A DNA stretch of 62,105 bases from Okeania sp. SIO1I7 (GCA_010672585.1 JAAHGF010000037.1:1-62105); one strand, 5' to 3'. Counted from the first letter of the stretch, positions 9,423-18,888 are shown. Numbers and translations are program-made. Notes: a model not told the origin generated them from the letters alone.

Positions 9423-9651
9423 AGGGCTTGCTGATTAAATATCAAAGTATTGATAGATAAAGGTTTTAGCTGTTTTAGGTTAAAAAAAGTGCCAGCTTTT
9501 CGGTCAAGAAAGCTCAAAAAACTAGCATTTTGTGCAAGAGTTGGGCAGAAAAATTAAGGGACAAAACGCCCGCTCCTACCTCCTCTACATTCCCCGTTCC
9601 TCCTGTCTCCTGTCTCCTACAAAGAGCAAAAAGACTTTTTCAGCAAACCCT
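9423..9651. mobile_element. MITE-1 copy, 229 bp, TSD AATT
   Basis: AGGGCTTGCTGATTAAAT at the left, AGACTTTTTCAGCAAACCCT at the right, AATT at 9419-9422 and 9652-9655. It truncates the last unit of the dynamin-flanking array. Confidence 0.88.
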
Positions 9652-9664
9652 AATTACTTCAATA

Positions 9665-9757
9665 TTAGACATCTCCACCAAAAGAGATATTAGGAGGAAA
9701 TAATTGAGAATTTATGTATGATAATTGATTTTATTTTTGATTATTGGAGATTTCTAT
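9665..9757. mobile_element. MITE-3 copy (TAGACATCTCC ends)
   Basis: About 93-bp inverted-repeat element, TAGACATCTCCA...TGGAGATTTCTA, with the family core ATAATTGATTTTATTTTTGATT. Related copies are at 40712-40817, 42915-43013 and 50245-50312. Confidence 0.65.
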
Positions 9758-9838
9758 TTCATCTCCCTTACTCCCCCACTCCCCTATTCAAGAAAATATA
9801 GAAAAGTTTTTGAGAAATGGTATTGCTACTCTCAAAAT

Positions 9839-11917
9839 TTAAGCCACTGCTTTGAGAAAATTATCGCAGACAGTTTCAATATTTTCATACTCAGATGATA
9901 CATCAATTTCTAACTGCTGAAACCTAGCTAACTCTGCCCCGCGATTAATTTCTCGTTCCTCTTTTTGCTTCAGTAAATTATCTAATTCTCTTTTGCGAGA
10001 TTGAATATCATCATCTATCCTTTCACTCACTTCTCCCTCATAAATGTCAAAGCATTCTTTAATCGCATCATAAACTGGTTGCCACTGTTCTTGAGCAACT
10101 TGAGGCAAATGTTTGACCAGTTCTTTTTTAGTTACTTGAACTAATTTTTTTCTGGCTTGATCTGCCTGCATTACTCCTACTCCTAAACCTAATAATGCTA
10201 AACCAATAGGACCTAAAGTTATGCCACTCACAGTAGCAATAATTGTTCCTATTCCAGCCACAGTAACTAAGTTTAATAAAATATTTTTCCAGTCAAAACC
10301 AACTCCTGCCATTGCCATACCAGCAATATTTCCTCTAGCCAAAGAAAATAATCCCATCGCCCATTTTGCCCAAGCTGGAGAGTCATCTTCTGTAGCAGAA
10401 TTGCTAAAAGATTTAACTTTTTTTCCAGTAATTTTTTCAGTAATTTTATCTGTCACTGTATTGTAAGAAGCACCATAATGTGCAGCTCTTCTTGAAAGTT
10501 GTAAAAATGCTGCATCCATTTCATTTTCCACAGTTATCGTCCAAGCAGATAATTTATCGTTAATATATTGTTCAAATGCTTTTTTTAATTCTGTTTCAAA
10601 TGTTTCTCGTTTCTCTTTATTCAGAAAATCCATAAAGTTTAAATCTGGCTGATAACGCAAAAAGTCAGTCTCGAAAGTATCGCCTAAATTTAAGATATAA
10701 GAGCGAAAAGAATCAGCCACAATTTTAGCTTTTTTATCGCGAACAGTCCTAATCTCCTCTTGAAATTGGTCGCGAATCTCTGTAAGTTTTTTAAACTCCG
10801 GTTCCACAGAATTAATCTTAACTTTTAACTCATTTACATCCTCATCTAATAAAGGTTTTCTTCTAGCGATCGCTTCTTTCATCCGACTATTAGCTTGACT
10901 AGCTAAAGTCTGAGCTTGTCGAAATTCTTGAGCTGCTCTTTCTTTAGTTAAAAAAGTATTCAAAGCACCCATAAATTCTGGAAAACCTGTTCCTTCCAGA
11001 GAAGCAAAACTATCTTTTATCCGTCGTCGCAAGGAAGGTAAAGAAGATATTTCAAATACCCTTTCTGGATAAATATCTTGACCATCAACTATGCAATATT
11101 CAGCCAAGTTAGCATAAAAAACTTTTCTAATTTTTGCGGATGCTTCTGCTAATTCTTCCAGGTCGTCTGGGTCTATTAAACTTTCTCTAATTTGGTCTGA
11201 ACCATTAATTAGAAAAAATACACTCAAACCTCTACCTTTAATATAATTTTCTAAATAACGACGCTCTCCCAAAGTACAAGGTTGAGTTGCCCTCATCACA
11301 AATAAAATTGCATGACAATTATTTATATATCCCAGGGATAATTCATTTCGATCTTCCGTATCATTCAATCCCGGAGTATCAACAATTTCAACTCCTTTTT
11401 CTAATAGCGGTAAAGGATATTCAATCACAGCATAATCAACATCAGGAAAAGCTTGTTTTTTCTCCTTTTCTAATTTTTTAGCTTCTGTCGGGTCAATTGT
11501 ATAATTACGCTTAAAACTTTGAAAATCTAAATCTTCAGGATTTTTCCCATCATTAAAATAAATCGTCACTTTTTTCTCTACTCCGTAGCGCAAAACAGTT
11601 AGTAAAGCAGTGCAAGGATTAACATCACTGGGAAGAATATTTTCACCAATTAAAGCATTTAAAAAAGTGCTTTTACCTCGTTTCATATCTCCCAAAACCA
11701 TCAATCTAAACACACCCTCTCTGAGATTTTTACTAGAAGCTTTCATATCTTCTATTTCTCTGTTTAAACCAAACTCACCAGAAGTTTCTTTACCTACAAA
11801 TTCTGCTGTTTCTAATGTTTGTGCAATTTTTTCTAAACTCTCAGCAACCTCAACACGAACTTTTGCTACTTTTGCCAAATCTTGGATAAAATTTTCAACT
11901 TCTATTTTGTCAATCAT
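9839..11917 (-). CDS. Bacterial dynamin-like GTPase (long form)
   Basis: 692 residues from the ATG at 11917 (MIDKIEVENF). An upstream in-frame ATG at 11986 would add 23 residues, but that DNA belongs to a duplicated piece of a neighbouring membrane-protein gene, so I reject it. The P-loop is GDMKRGKSTFLN (about residues 76-87), G3 is DTPGLNDTEDR, and the G4-like strand is FLINGSDQ. Long amphipathic helices follow (residues about 330-450). A hydrophobic region near 540-590 (ILLNLVTVAGIGTIIATVSG) is the candidate membrane-inserting paddle, and a second coiled stretch is C-terminal. The pairing with the shorter dynamin suggests a hetero-oligomeric membrane-remodelling pair, an inference from known paired bacterial dynamins. 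Confidence 0.88.
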   Translation of the reverse strand: MIDKIEVENFIQDLAKVAKVRVEVAESLEKIAQTLETAEFVGKETSGEFGLNREIEDMKASSKNLREGVFRLMVLGDMKRGKSTFLNALIGENILPSDVNPCTALLTVLRYGVEKKVTIYFNDGKNPEDLDFQSFKRNYTIDPTEAKKLEKEKKQAFPDVDYAVIEYPLPLLEKGVEIVDTPGLNDTEDRNELSLGYINNCHAILFVMRATQPCTLGERRYLENYIKGRGLSVFFLINGSDQIRESLIDPDDLEELAEASAKIRKVFYANLAEYCIVDGQDIYPERVFEISSLPSLRRRIKDSFASLEGTGFPEFMGALNTFLTKERAAQEFRQAQTLASQANSRMKEAIARRKPLLDEDVNELKVKINSVEPEFKKLTEIRDQFQEEIRTVRDKKAKIVADSFRSYILNLGDTFETDFLRYQPDLNFMDFLNKEKRETFETELKKAFEQYINDKLSAWTITVENEMDAAFLQLSRRAAHYGASYNTVTDKITEKITGKKVKSFSNSATEDDSPAWAKWAMGLFSLARGNIAGMAMAGVGFDWKNILLNLVTVAGIGTIIATVSGITLGPIGLALLGLGVGVMQADQARKKLVQVTKKELVKHLPQVAQEQWQPVYDAIKECFDIYEGEVSERIDDDIQSRKRELDNLLKQKEEREINRGAELARFQQLEIDVSSEYENIETVCDNFLKAVA

Positions 11918-11949
11918 ATTGTTTTTTTCTCTAGAATTGACGAATAAAT

Positions 11950-13110
11950 CATTACATAACTTAGGCATAATACTAAATATTGCCATTTATCTGTAACACT
12001 CCAACACAGTCTAAAGTTCCCACCTATAGAAAGTGTAATGTACAGTCAAAAAATTAGTCAACCTTATTCATTTCCTCCTTTCCTCTCAAGTCAATAAAAA
12101 TAGTCTTTTCTGCTGAATTAGTTGAAAATTTTCTTCTCAACTAATTAAATCAGCAAAACTTATAAGCGCCAATAATTAATAATAGTATAGCTGTGAATTG
12201 GAAAGTCTGTATTTGAAGAGATAATGCCAGTGCTTCTCTCACTAAAATATAAAAGGAAAGTGTTTAAATTAATATAGACTAGGACAAGGGAGGCAACTTT
12301 TTTAGTAAGAGAATTAATAAAGCTTTTATCATCAACTCAAAGCAATAGCTGATGGCTGACGGCTGTTTGCGCAGCATTCCCCAGGAAATGCTTACGAATA
12401 AATCATTACATAACTTAGGCATAATACTAAATATTGCCATTTATCTGTAACACTCCAAAACAATCTAAAGTTCCCACCTATAGAAAGTGTAATGTACAGT
12501 CAAAAAATTAGTCAACCTTATTCATTTCCTCCTTTCCTCTCAAGTCAATAAAAATAGTCTTTTCTGCTGAATTAGTTGAAAATTTTCTTCTCAACGAATT
12601 AAATCAGCAAAACTATAAGTACTAAGAATTAATAATAGTATAGCTGTAAATTGGGAAGTCTGTATTTGATGAGATGGTGTCAGTGCTTCTCTAACCAAAA
12701 TAGAAATATAAGAACCCATTACATAACTCAAACATAATACTAAATATTGCCATTTATCTGTAACACTCCAACAGAATCTAAAGTTCCCACCCATAGAAAG
12801 TGCAATGTACAGTCAAAAAATTAGTCAACCTTATTCATTTCCTCCTTTCCTTTCAAGTAAAGCACTCAAATAAAAAAGTATTTCCTTTTTTATTTCTACT
12901 GAATTAGTTGAAAATTTTCTTCTCAACGAATTAAATCAGCAAAACTATAAGTACTAAGAATTAATAATAGTATAGCTGTAAATTGGGAAGTCTGTATTTG
13001 ATGAGATGGTGTCAGTGCTTCTCTAACCAAAATAGAAATAGAAGAACCCATTACATAACTCAAACATAATACTAAATATTGCCATTTATCTGTAACACTC
13101 CAACACAATA
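11950..13110 (-). repeat. Triplicated 311-331 bp segment of a small membrane-protein gene
   Basis: The block starting CATTACATAACT(C/T), ATACTAAATATTGCCATTTA, TCTGTAACACTCCAA appears at about 11952, 12408, 12719 and 13050, each except the last followed by TAAAGTTCCCACC...TTCATTTCCTCCTTTCC...TCAACGAATTAAATCAGC. Units are 311 and 331 bp long. The first gap is 456 bp because a palindromic repeat (12344-12395) lies inside it. The segment is the 3' part of the gene at 12923-13237 plus its downstream DNA. Confidence 0.8.
12591..12794 (-). pseudogene. Truncated duplicate of the 104-aa membrane protein
   Basis: Encodes the same residues as the C-terminal 60 of the intact neighbour (CWSVTDKWQYLVLCLSYVMG...TYSFADLIR), with only a Ser-to-Tyr change visible. 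The N-terminal part is replaced by MGGNFRF from spacer DNA. The first transmembrane region is missing, so it is treated as a duplication remnant. An even more decayed copy lies at about 12170-12270. Confidence 0.65.
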
Positions 13111-13237
13111 ATAATACTATGGCAAAGACTAACATTATTAACTCTATAAAACCAGGTGGATTATATTGTATACCACTCCTAATATTCTGGCACCACAGTT
13201 GTAAAAATCTCATGCTTTTGAAATTAAATAAAATCAC
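12923..13237 (-). CDS. Small membrane protein, 104 aa, unknown
   Basis: Not recognised. Three hydrophobic segments are visible: about 32-46 (ELIMLVFAIVLLLCW), 52-68 (YLVLCLSYVMGSSISIL) and 85-101 (FTAILLLILSTYSFADL). The N-terminus MILFNFKSMRFLQLW could start at Met1 or Met9. The duplicated remnants beside it keep the reading frame, which suggests it was a functional gene when duplicated. It is upstream of the long dynamin gene on the same strand; a membrane role beside a dynamin is suggestive only. Confidence 0.55.
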   Translation of the reverse strand: MILFNFKSMRFLQLWCQNIRSGIQYNPPGFIELIMLVFAIVLLLCWSVTDKWQYLVLCLSYVMGSSISILVREALTPSHQIQTSQFTAILLLILSTYSFADLIR

Positions 13238-14148
13238 AAAATTCCGACTAATTACCAGAAAATAAATTGATAGGACTTATACTTTACTAGCAATTATTTT
13301 ACTGGCTAGTTGATACTTCATTAATGGATAATGGATAATTGATAATTACCTCTGGTTAAAACCGTTACGGAATTGAATATCAGGAGATATTATTTCTTTT
13401 CTTGGTCGATTGGAGATGGCTCCGAGACCTCGCCATCTCTCGACCGCTTTTTTCCCCTTAAAAGGGGAGGCTTCAAGGCGCGAATTATTTAATTATTAAT
13501 TATTAATAATTAATAATTCGGTAAGCATTTCCTCCGGAATGCTGCGCAAACAGCAGTCAGCCATCAGCTAGCCTCCTGCGGAGGAACTACGTTAACAGCT
13601 ATTTGTTATTAACTCATTATCATACTAGAGGGGAATTATCCACCAAGGAGCAATTTTAATTCATTAATAAAATTAGCTATAACCTAACTTCAGTACTTGC
13701 TTGCATAAGTTCATGTATCTGATTGCTGTTTGCGCAGCATGACATAGGAAATGCTAATAGCTGAATGCTTACGTTGATAGAGTTAATCTTAACAAATTTT
13801 CTGGAATAATAAATTTATCTTTTACTATTTTTTTTGTCATATCAAATATCACCCATTTTTGCTACATTGGCTTGAAAGTAGGGAGGCTGGGAGTAGGTCA
13901 TTTCAGTTATCAGTTATCAGTTAACAGTTATCAGTTAGCCTCCTCCGGAAGAGCTACGCTAATACCAATTCTCATGCATTAATGCTATACTTAGCTGACG
14001 CTTCAGTTATTAAATAATTAATACAAACAAAGTTCCTTTTTGCTAATTAGCAGCTTAGTTAATGTTAATTATTCTTATGTTTATTTCTCCCCTACTCCCC
14101 CACTCCCCCACTCCCCCACTTCCCCACTCCCCCACTCCCCATCCCCTC
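13238..14148. other. Intergenic: several repeat families
   Basis: Contains a family-S element (about 13362-13500: ACCGTTACGGAATTGAATAT ... CCCCTTAAAAGGGGAGGCTT), an AATTATTAATTATTAAT microsatellite, and a palindromic repeat at 13521-13599. Partial palindromic repeats lie near 13722-13775 and 13935-13965. A CTCCCCCACTCCC microsatellite at 14089-14142 runs up to the stop of the next gene. No gene seen. Confidence 0.6.
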
Positions 14149-14817
14149 TCATAACCACTCAGTCTGTTGATGGAGACAAGCCAAAGCAACCTCCATTTCC
14201 ACCTGAGAAAACTCAGCATAAAATCGACTCACACTCAAAAAAGGCTGAGGAGTTTCCAATACAATTAAGCGATCGCAACAATCTGCCAAAAATTTAACCA
14301 ATTCTGGAGGAGCAACTGGCACAGATATCCAGACAGCATTCGGTTTCTGCAACTTAATAGACTTTAACGCAGCTACCATAGTCATACCCGTAGCTATACC
14401 ATCATCAACTAAAATTACTAACCTACCTAGAGGAATAACTTCAGGCTTTCCACCACTAAGACATTCTAATTGAGACTGTGCTTTTTCCCTTGCTCTTTCA
14501 ACTATAGTCTGTTGGACTTGTAAATTGCGTGGTTTGTGCCTCGACCACACAATACAACCATCCGCTGTCACAGCACCAAGAGCTAATTCAGGATTATCCG
14601 GTAAAGTAATTTTCTTCGCCACCACCACACTCAAAGGACAACCCAACCGACGCGCAATAGTTACTGCTACTGGCAACCCCCCTCTTGGTAGACCATAGAC
14701 AATAGGCTTAATCATCCACTCAGTAGTCAAATTCATTTGACAGAAATCTGAAAAAATAACCTCAGCCAATTTTTCTCCAGCATCAGTGCGGTCTCTAAAT
14801 ATAGGAATAGATGACAT
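14149..14817 (-). CDS. Phosphoribosyltransferase-domain protein
   Basis: 222 residues, type-I PRTase fold. The PRPP-binding motif VILVDDGIATGMT is at residues 134-146, and the N-terminal YGLPRGGLPVAVTIARRLG loop (41-59) is typical of the family that is often annotated 'phosphoribosyltransferase' next to hydrolase or universal-stress genes. The substrate base cannot be told from sequence. Stand-alone gene. It ends in a C-rich microsatellite that may have altered the last residues (CLHQQTEWL). Confidence 0.85.
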   Translation of the reverse strand: MSSIPIFRDRTDAGEKLAEVIFSDFCQMNLTTEWMIKPIVYGLPRGGLPVAVTIARRLGCPLSVVVAKKITLPDNPELALGAVTADGCIVWSRHKPRNLQVQQTIVERAREKAQSQLECLSGGKPEVIPLGRLVILVDDGIATGMTMVAALKSIKLQKPNAVWISVPVAPPELVKFLADCCDRLIVLETPQPFLSVSRFYAEFSQVEMEVALACLHQQTEWL

Positions 14818-15207
14818 AATTTTCTCCAGCTACTGACACTTATATTTTACCTAATGGCCTTTAAGTTGAGACTTTCTACTCAAAACTTTAGACTAAACAC
14901 ATAGTGGCAATTGATTCTTAAATCTCCTTTCATCTCTACGTTGGTTGAAGACCCGCGCTCTCCCGAAGGGGAAAGTTATAAATTTTTTGTTGTGTTTTAG
15001 ACACAAAATCTGTATTGTTAAATATAAGTGTCATAAAACCCTACAATAAAGGGTTATACCAATGCAGGGCTAAGGATGTCAGATATTTGAGCATTGACTC
15101 TTATTCAATTACTGTCAAGAGCTTCCAGAATCTGGGTTCCAGATGCGTTTTTTGCCCAACAGATCGGATATAGTTGTTTATTATTGAACTAAAACTCAAA
15201 AAAAATC
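14818..15207. other. Intergenic, no gene seen
   Basis: 390 bp between divergent genes, so it must carry both promoters. Includes a short inverted pair ACCCTACAATAAAGGGT (15037-15053). No clear Shine-Dalgarno precedes the subtilase ATG. Confidence 0.4.
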
Positions 15208-16620
15208 ATGGTGCTTAATCAACAAGACTCGGATATGATTTTCGATGATTCTACCTCAAAGGTCTTTAACGAAGTGGTGATAACAACCATACCAGAGGCT
15301 AGAAATGACGATCTCCCCCACAGTCTTGACGTTACTCGGGGTGGGGCCGTGGAATCAAGTAGCTACGGTGATAATAATATCGACGGCTTCTTACAACGTC
15401 ATGGAATAGGTGTTCGCTCCATCGAACGTGTTTTCGTTCCTACTAAAGTAGCTCAGGAAAACTCCTTGGGTACAACAATTTCAGCTGAATATGATGAAGA
15501 TGAACATCAAAAGGGTTTTTCTCGCAGCTACAAGATTGTCTTTGAATCTGATATTTATGTAGAACGGCTCTGTGACGAACTTAAAAAATCCAACGTGATC
15601 GAGGATGCATCTCCTAACTTCTTATCAAAAATATGTAAAACTCCTAACGATTCATTATATGTAAATCAATGGGGGCCGAAAATAATTGATTCTGAAGAGG
15701 CATGGGACATAGAAACAGGCCATGACGATGTTGTCATTGCTATTCTTGACAGTGGGGTCGATCTCAATCATAAGGATTTGAAGTCTAAGCTTCTGCCAGG
15801 ATACGACTTTGTTAACGGCTCCCAATATGGTTGGGATAATGATTATGGGCTATACACTGCAATTGGAGATTACCGCACCCGTGATAACAACCCATCTGAT
15901 GAGAATGGTCACGGTACTCATTGTGCTGGCGTTGCTGCTGCTGTTTCCAACAATCAGACTGGCATAACAGGTATGTGTTGGGGAGGTAAGATTCTACCTG
16001 TGCGAGTGATGTACAAAATCAAGTTTACTAGATATAAAGACTTTTATAATGGTATCGGAAGTAGTACAGATATTGCCCAAGGCATTAAATATGCAGCCGA
16101 TCAGAATGCTGATGTGATTAGTATGAGCTTGGGTGGTTCTCAGTTCCCACCTCCAGCTCAACAGAAAGCAGTGAAATACGCCTATGATAAGGGAGTATGT
16201 TTAATAGCTGCCAATGGCAATAATGGTACCAGTCAAGCTAGTTATCCTGCTGCTTTTGACCAAACTCTAGCAGTAGGCGCGGTGGATCATAATAAAAATC
16301 GTGCTAATTTTTCTCAATATGGTTCAAGTTTTGGCAAGTTTGTCATGGCTCCTGGTGTCGATATAGTTAGCACTTACCTAAATAATCAGTATGTGAAGAT
16401 GAGCGGAACCTCAATGGCTACTCCCCATGTCGCTGGTCTAGCAGCTCTGATAATTAGTGTAGCTAAACGCAATAAGAAAACTCCTTCTGTTGAGGATGTT
16501 TACAGTATAATTCGTGATACAGCAACAAAACAACCTGGCCAAACCGAGACATTCTATGGGCAAGGATTAGTTAACGCTAAAGCAGCTCTCGAAGCTGCCA
16601 AAAAGAAGTTTGGCTCATAA
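15208..16620 (+). CDS. Subtilisin-like serine protease (S8)
   Basis: 470 residues. The catalytic triad is complete: Asp181 in AILDSGVDLNH, His235 in NGHGTHCAGVAAAV, Ser402 in MSGTSMATPHVAGLAAL. The oxyanion Asn is near 336 (AANGNNG). Residues 55-145 form a prodomain-like region (GVRSIERVF..., KGFSRSYKIVF...LCDELKKSNVIEDASP). No signal peptide is visible, so it is cytosolic, or exported by another route. An opposite-strand protein at 18274-18720 resembles the prodomain. It could be a general protease; there is no precursor-peptide gene or modification cassette that would make it a cyanobactin protease. Confidence 0.93.
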   Translation: MVLNQQDSDMIFDDSTSKVFNEVVITTIPEARNDDLPHSLDVTRGGAVESSSYGDNNIDGFLQRHGIGVRSIERVFVPTKVAQENSLGTTISAEYDEDEHQKGFSRSYKIVFESDIYVERLCDELKKSNVIEDASPNFLSKICKTPNDSLYVNQWGPKIIDSEEAWDIETGHDDVVIAILDSGVDLNHKDLKSKLLPGYDFVNGSQYGWDNDYGLYTAIGDYRTRDNNPSDENGHGTHCAGVAAAVSNNQTGITGMCWGGKILPVRVMYKIKFTRYKDFYNGIGSSTDIAQGIKYAADQNADVISMSLGGSQFPPPAQQKAVKYAYDKGVCLIAANGNNGTSQASYPAAFDQTLAVGAVDHNKNRANFSQYGSSFGKFVMAPGVDIVSTYLNNQYVKMSGTSMATPHVAGLAALIISVAKRNKKTPSVEDVYSIIRDTATKQPGQTETFYGQGLVNAKAALEAAKKKFGS

Positions 16621-16780
16621 GTTAAGTTGGGCTAGACTGTAGGAGCATAGATTGACGGAAGGAATGCCATGGGGTAATTCTAAAAATTCTGGTAGTGGTT
16701 TACAAGTAGTGATTTTTGCAGTTAGGCTCCTGAAAGTGAAAGGGGGTAAATACAGAAAGCGAAAATTTGTCTAAAACTCC

Positions 16781-18118
16781 TCAAACTTACTCATAACTAT
16801 AGCTATAAAACTAAAATGGATAAGTTTTATCAGTTGTTTATCCATTGAGTCGTTATCAGCTACAATCAAGGTATGAAGCTAGTTGAACGTCATGTTATTA
16901 CCAAATCACATTATTTATGGTCAGCTTGTGACCAGAAGGCTTTTTTGTCAAAAAATCTGTTCAATTTAGCTAACTATTATTATCGTCAATACTTCTTTGA
17001 AAACAAAAAGAAACTCAGCTTTAATCAACTGTATCATCTAGTATCTAAGACGGATGATTATCAAGCTTTACCAACTAAAGTTAGCAAGCAAATAATCAGA
17101 AGATTAGACTCAGCTTGGAGTAGTTATTTTGCCGCTTTAAAAACATGGCAAAAACAGCCAAATAAATTTTTAGGTAAACCAAAAATTCCCAAATATAAAC
17201 ATAAAACAAAAGGTCGAAATATTCTGCCCTATCCAGATGAATCAATTTACAAAAAAGCCTTAAAAAAGGGGATTTGTCACTTATCCATGAGTGACATAAA
17301 AATCCCCACTTCACAGACAGAAATAATAGAGGCAAGGATTATCCCTAAAAGTAGCTGTTATATAATAGAAATAGTCTATGAAAAACAGGAGGAAATAACA
17401 AATAATCAACAAATAGCAGGAGTAGATTTAGGAGTAAATAATTTAATGGCTGTAACTACAAATCAAACAGGAATATCACCTCTTTTGATTAAAGGCAGAC
17501 CATTAAAAGCGATTAACACCTTTTATAATAAACAACGCTCTATTTTACAATCTCAATTAAAAACCAACCAGAATAAAAGTCATTCTCATCGGTTAAAAAA
17601 ATTAACTCACAAGCGAAATTGTCGAGTAGAAAACTATCTCCATACCGCAAGTAAAAGAGTAATAGATTGGTGTGAAAACCATGAAATAGGAATCTTAATC
17701 ATTGGACATAATCAGACTTGGAAACAAGAAATAAAGTTAGGGAAAAAGAACAATCAACAATTTGTGAATATCCCTCATTATAGATTAATAGAGATGTTAA
17801 GATATAAAGCCGAATTAAGAGGAATAAAAGTAATAATAACAGAAGAATCTTATACATCTCAACCAAGCTGTTTAGACGGGGATGATTTACCAAAATATGG
17901 AGATAAAAAACCGAAATTTAGTGGAAAAAGAGTAACAAGAGGGTTGTATAAAACCAGGGAAAATAAATTATTAAATGCAGATGTAAATGGGTCATTGAAT
18001 ATAATAAAAAAAGTAATTCCTGATGTCTTTGACCAAGGAATAAAGGGTTTGCCGTTTAACCCTGTAGTGCTCGATCCACTACGAGCAACTAAGCTTTCAG
18101 ATTTTTGAGTAAGTTTGA
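16781..18118 (+). mobile_element. IS200/IS605-type element with TnpB only
   Basis: Carries an apparently intact tnpB and no tnpA. A 13-bp exact inverted pair flanks it: TCAAACTTACTCA at 16781-16793 and TGAGTAAGTTTGA at 18106-18118, the latter overlapping the tnpB stop. IS605 elements normally have subterminal hairpins rather than terminal inverted repeats, so the true ends are uncertain. GAGTAAGTTT is repeated in tandem at the right end. Confidence 0.6.
16873..18108 (+). CDS. tnpB: TnpB RNA-guided nuclease (IS605 OrfB family)
   Basis: 411 residues with no internal stop. RuvC-like residues are visible: Asp in AGVDLGVNNLMA, Glu in ITEESYTSQ and Asp in NADVNGSLNIIKK. The usual CxxC...CxxC zinc ribbon is replaced by SQPSCLDGDDLPKYG...SGKRVTRGLYKT, a known zinc-ribbon-less branch. 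The N-terminal YYRQYFFENKKK and FLGKPKIPKYK parts match the family's helix-turn-helix/wedge region. TnpB cleaves DNA guided by an omega-RNA made from its own 3' end and downstream DNA (family knowledge), so about 17990-18130 is where to look for that RNA. It separates the subtilase from the prodomain-like gene. Confidence 0.92.
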   Translation: MKLVERHVITKSHYLWSACDQKAFLSKNLFNLANYYYRQYFFENKKKLSFNQLYHLVSKTDDYQALPTKVSKQIIRRLDSAWSSYFAALKTWQKQPNKFLGKPKIPKYKHKTKGRNILPYPDESIYKKALKKGICHLSMSDIKIPTSQTEIIEARIIPKSSCYIIEIVYEKQEEITNNQQIAGVDLGVNNLMAVTTNQTGISPLLIKGRPLKAINTFYNKQRSILQSQLKTNQNKSHSHRLKKLTHKRNCRVENYLHTASKRVIDWCENHEIGILIIGHNQTWKQEIKLGKKNNQQFVNIPHYRLIEMLRYKAELRGIKVIITEESYTSQPSCLDGDDLPKYGDKKPKFSGKRVTRGLYKTRENKLLNADVNGSLNIIKKVIPDVFDQGIKGLPFNPVVLDPLRATKLSDF

Positions 18119-18273
18119 GTAAGTTTAGTTGAGCGGTTTAGTTGTAAATATCACTAAATATACTGATATACCAAAATTCTAATAATCAGGACTGCTTAAT
18201 GATTAGGAGCTTTGTGCCAGAATCATAACTGCTAAAACAGCAATTGTTCTGATACAAGCATATCTAAAGTAAT

Positions 18274-18720
18274 CTATCGAAATGTCTCTGAAAGTGTAAC
18301 AGGTGTCACCTCTTCTATAAGTGGAGATTCTTGCAGAGTGGCAATTGCTTTTTTGACATCTGTTTCATTTGATAGACAAAGGGTAAATGCACGTGCAAAT
18401 CCATATTTATCCTCCACCATCTCCTCTGATGACAAAGTGAAGATAGGCGAGATTTTTTCTCCACCAACGCTACGGATAAGATTTGCAATTTCCTGGGGAA
18501 TTTGATCTGTGAGTCCTGTAGTCCGAAGCTCCTGAATGGTCTCAAGAGTTACCATCTTACTGAAATGTACTTCTAACATACCTGGAACTAACATAGGTTT
18601 TTTGCTATTTTTCTGTGGAACTTTGGGAATTTCTGTAAGTGGTGTAGTCTGAAACTCCTGAATGGTCTCAAGAGTTACCAGATTACTGAACTGGACCTCT
18701 AACATAGCTGGAACTAACAT
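18274..18720 (-). CDS. Subtilase-prodomain-like protein, 148 aa
   Basis: The C-terminal half (residues about 100-143: YGFARAFTLCLSNET, VKKAIATLQESPLIEEVTP) lines up with the prodomain of the S8 protease upstream (KGFSRSYKIVF..., LCDELKKSNVIEDASP): same GFxRxx start, same hydrophobic spacing and L-S-IE---P ending. The N-terminus is a tandem duplication of about 43 residues (MLVPAMLEVQFSNLVTLETI / MLVPGMLEVHFSKMVTLETI). No protease domain follows. It could be a free protease inhibitor/chaperone, or the leftover N-terminus of a lost subtilase. The start could also be the second MLVP copy. Confidence 0.7.
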   Translation of the reverse strand: MLVPAMLEVQFSNLVTLETIQEFQTTPLTEIPKVPQKNSKKPMLVPGMLEVHFSKMVTLETIQELRTTGLTDQIPQEIANLIRSVGGEKISPIFTLSSEEMVEDKYGFARAFTLCLSNETDVKKAIATLQESPLIEEVTPVTLSETFR

Positions 18721-18888
18721 GGGTTTTTTGCTATCTTTCCATTTAGTTTGACTCTAGTTTAACACTCTTAGAACTTCGGCGATCGCCTTAAGTTTTTCTT
18801 TGTATTGAGTTATTAAGGTTTAGTGTCATAGTGAGTGTCTTGCTTACTTGTATTACCAAAATAACCTAATTTAAAATATAGCATTTTC

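Noticed and set aside
11610-11996. 128-aa ORF opposite the long dynamin gene
   Set aside because: Antisense shadow of a clear GTPase P-loop region.
15208-16620. Cyanobactin-type maturation protease
   Set aside because: No precursor peptide, cyclodehydratase or PatG-like partner nearby; the triad alone fits any S8 protease.
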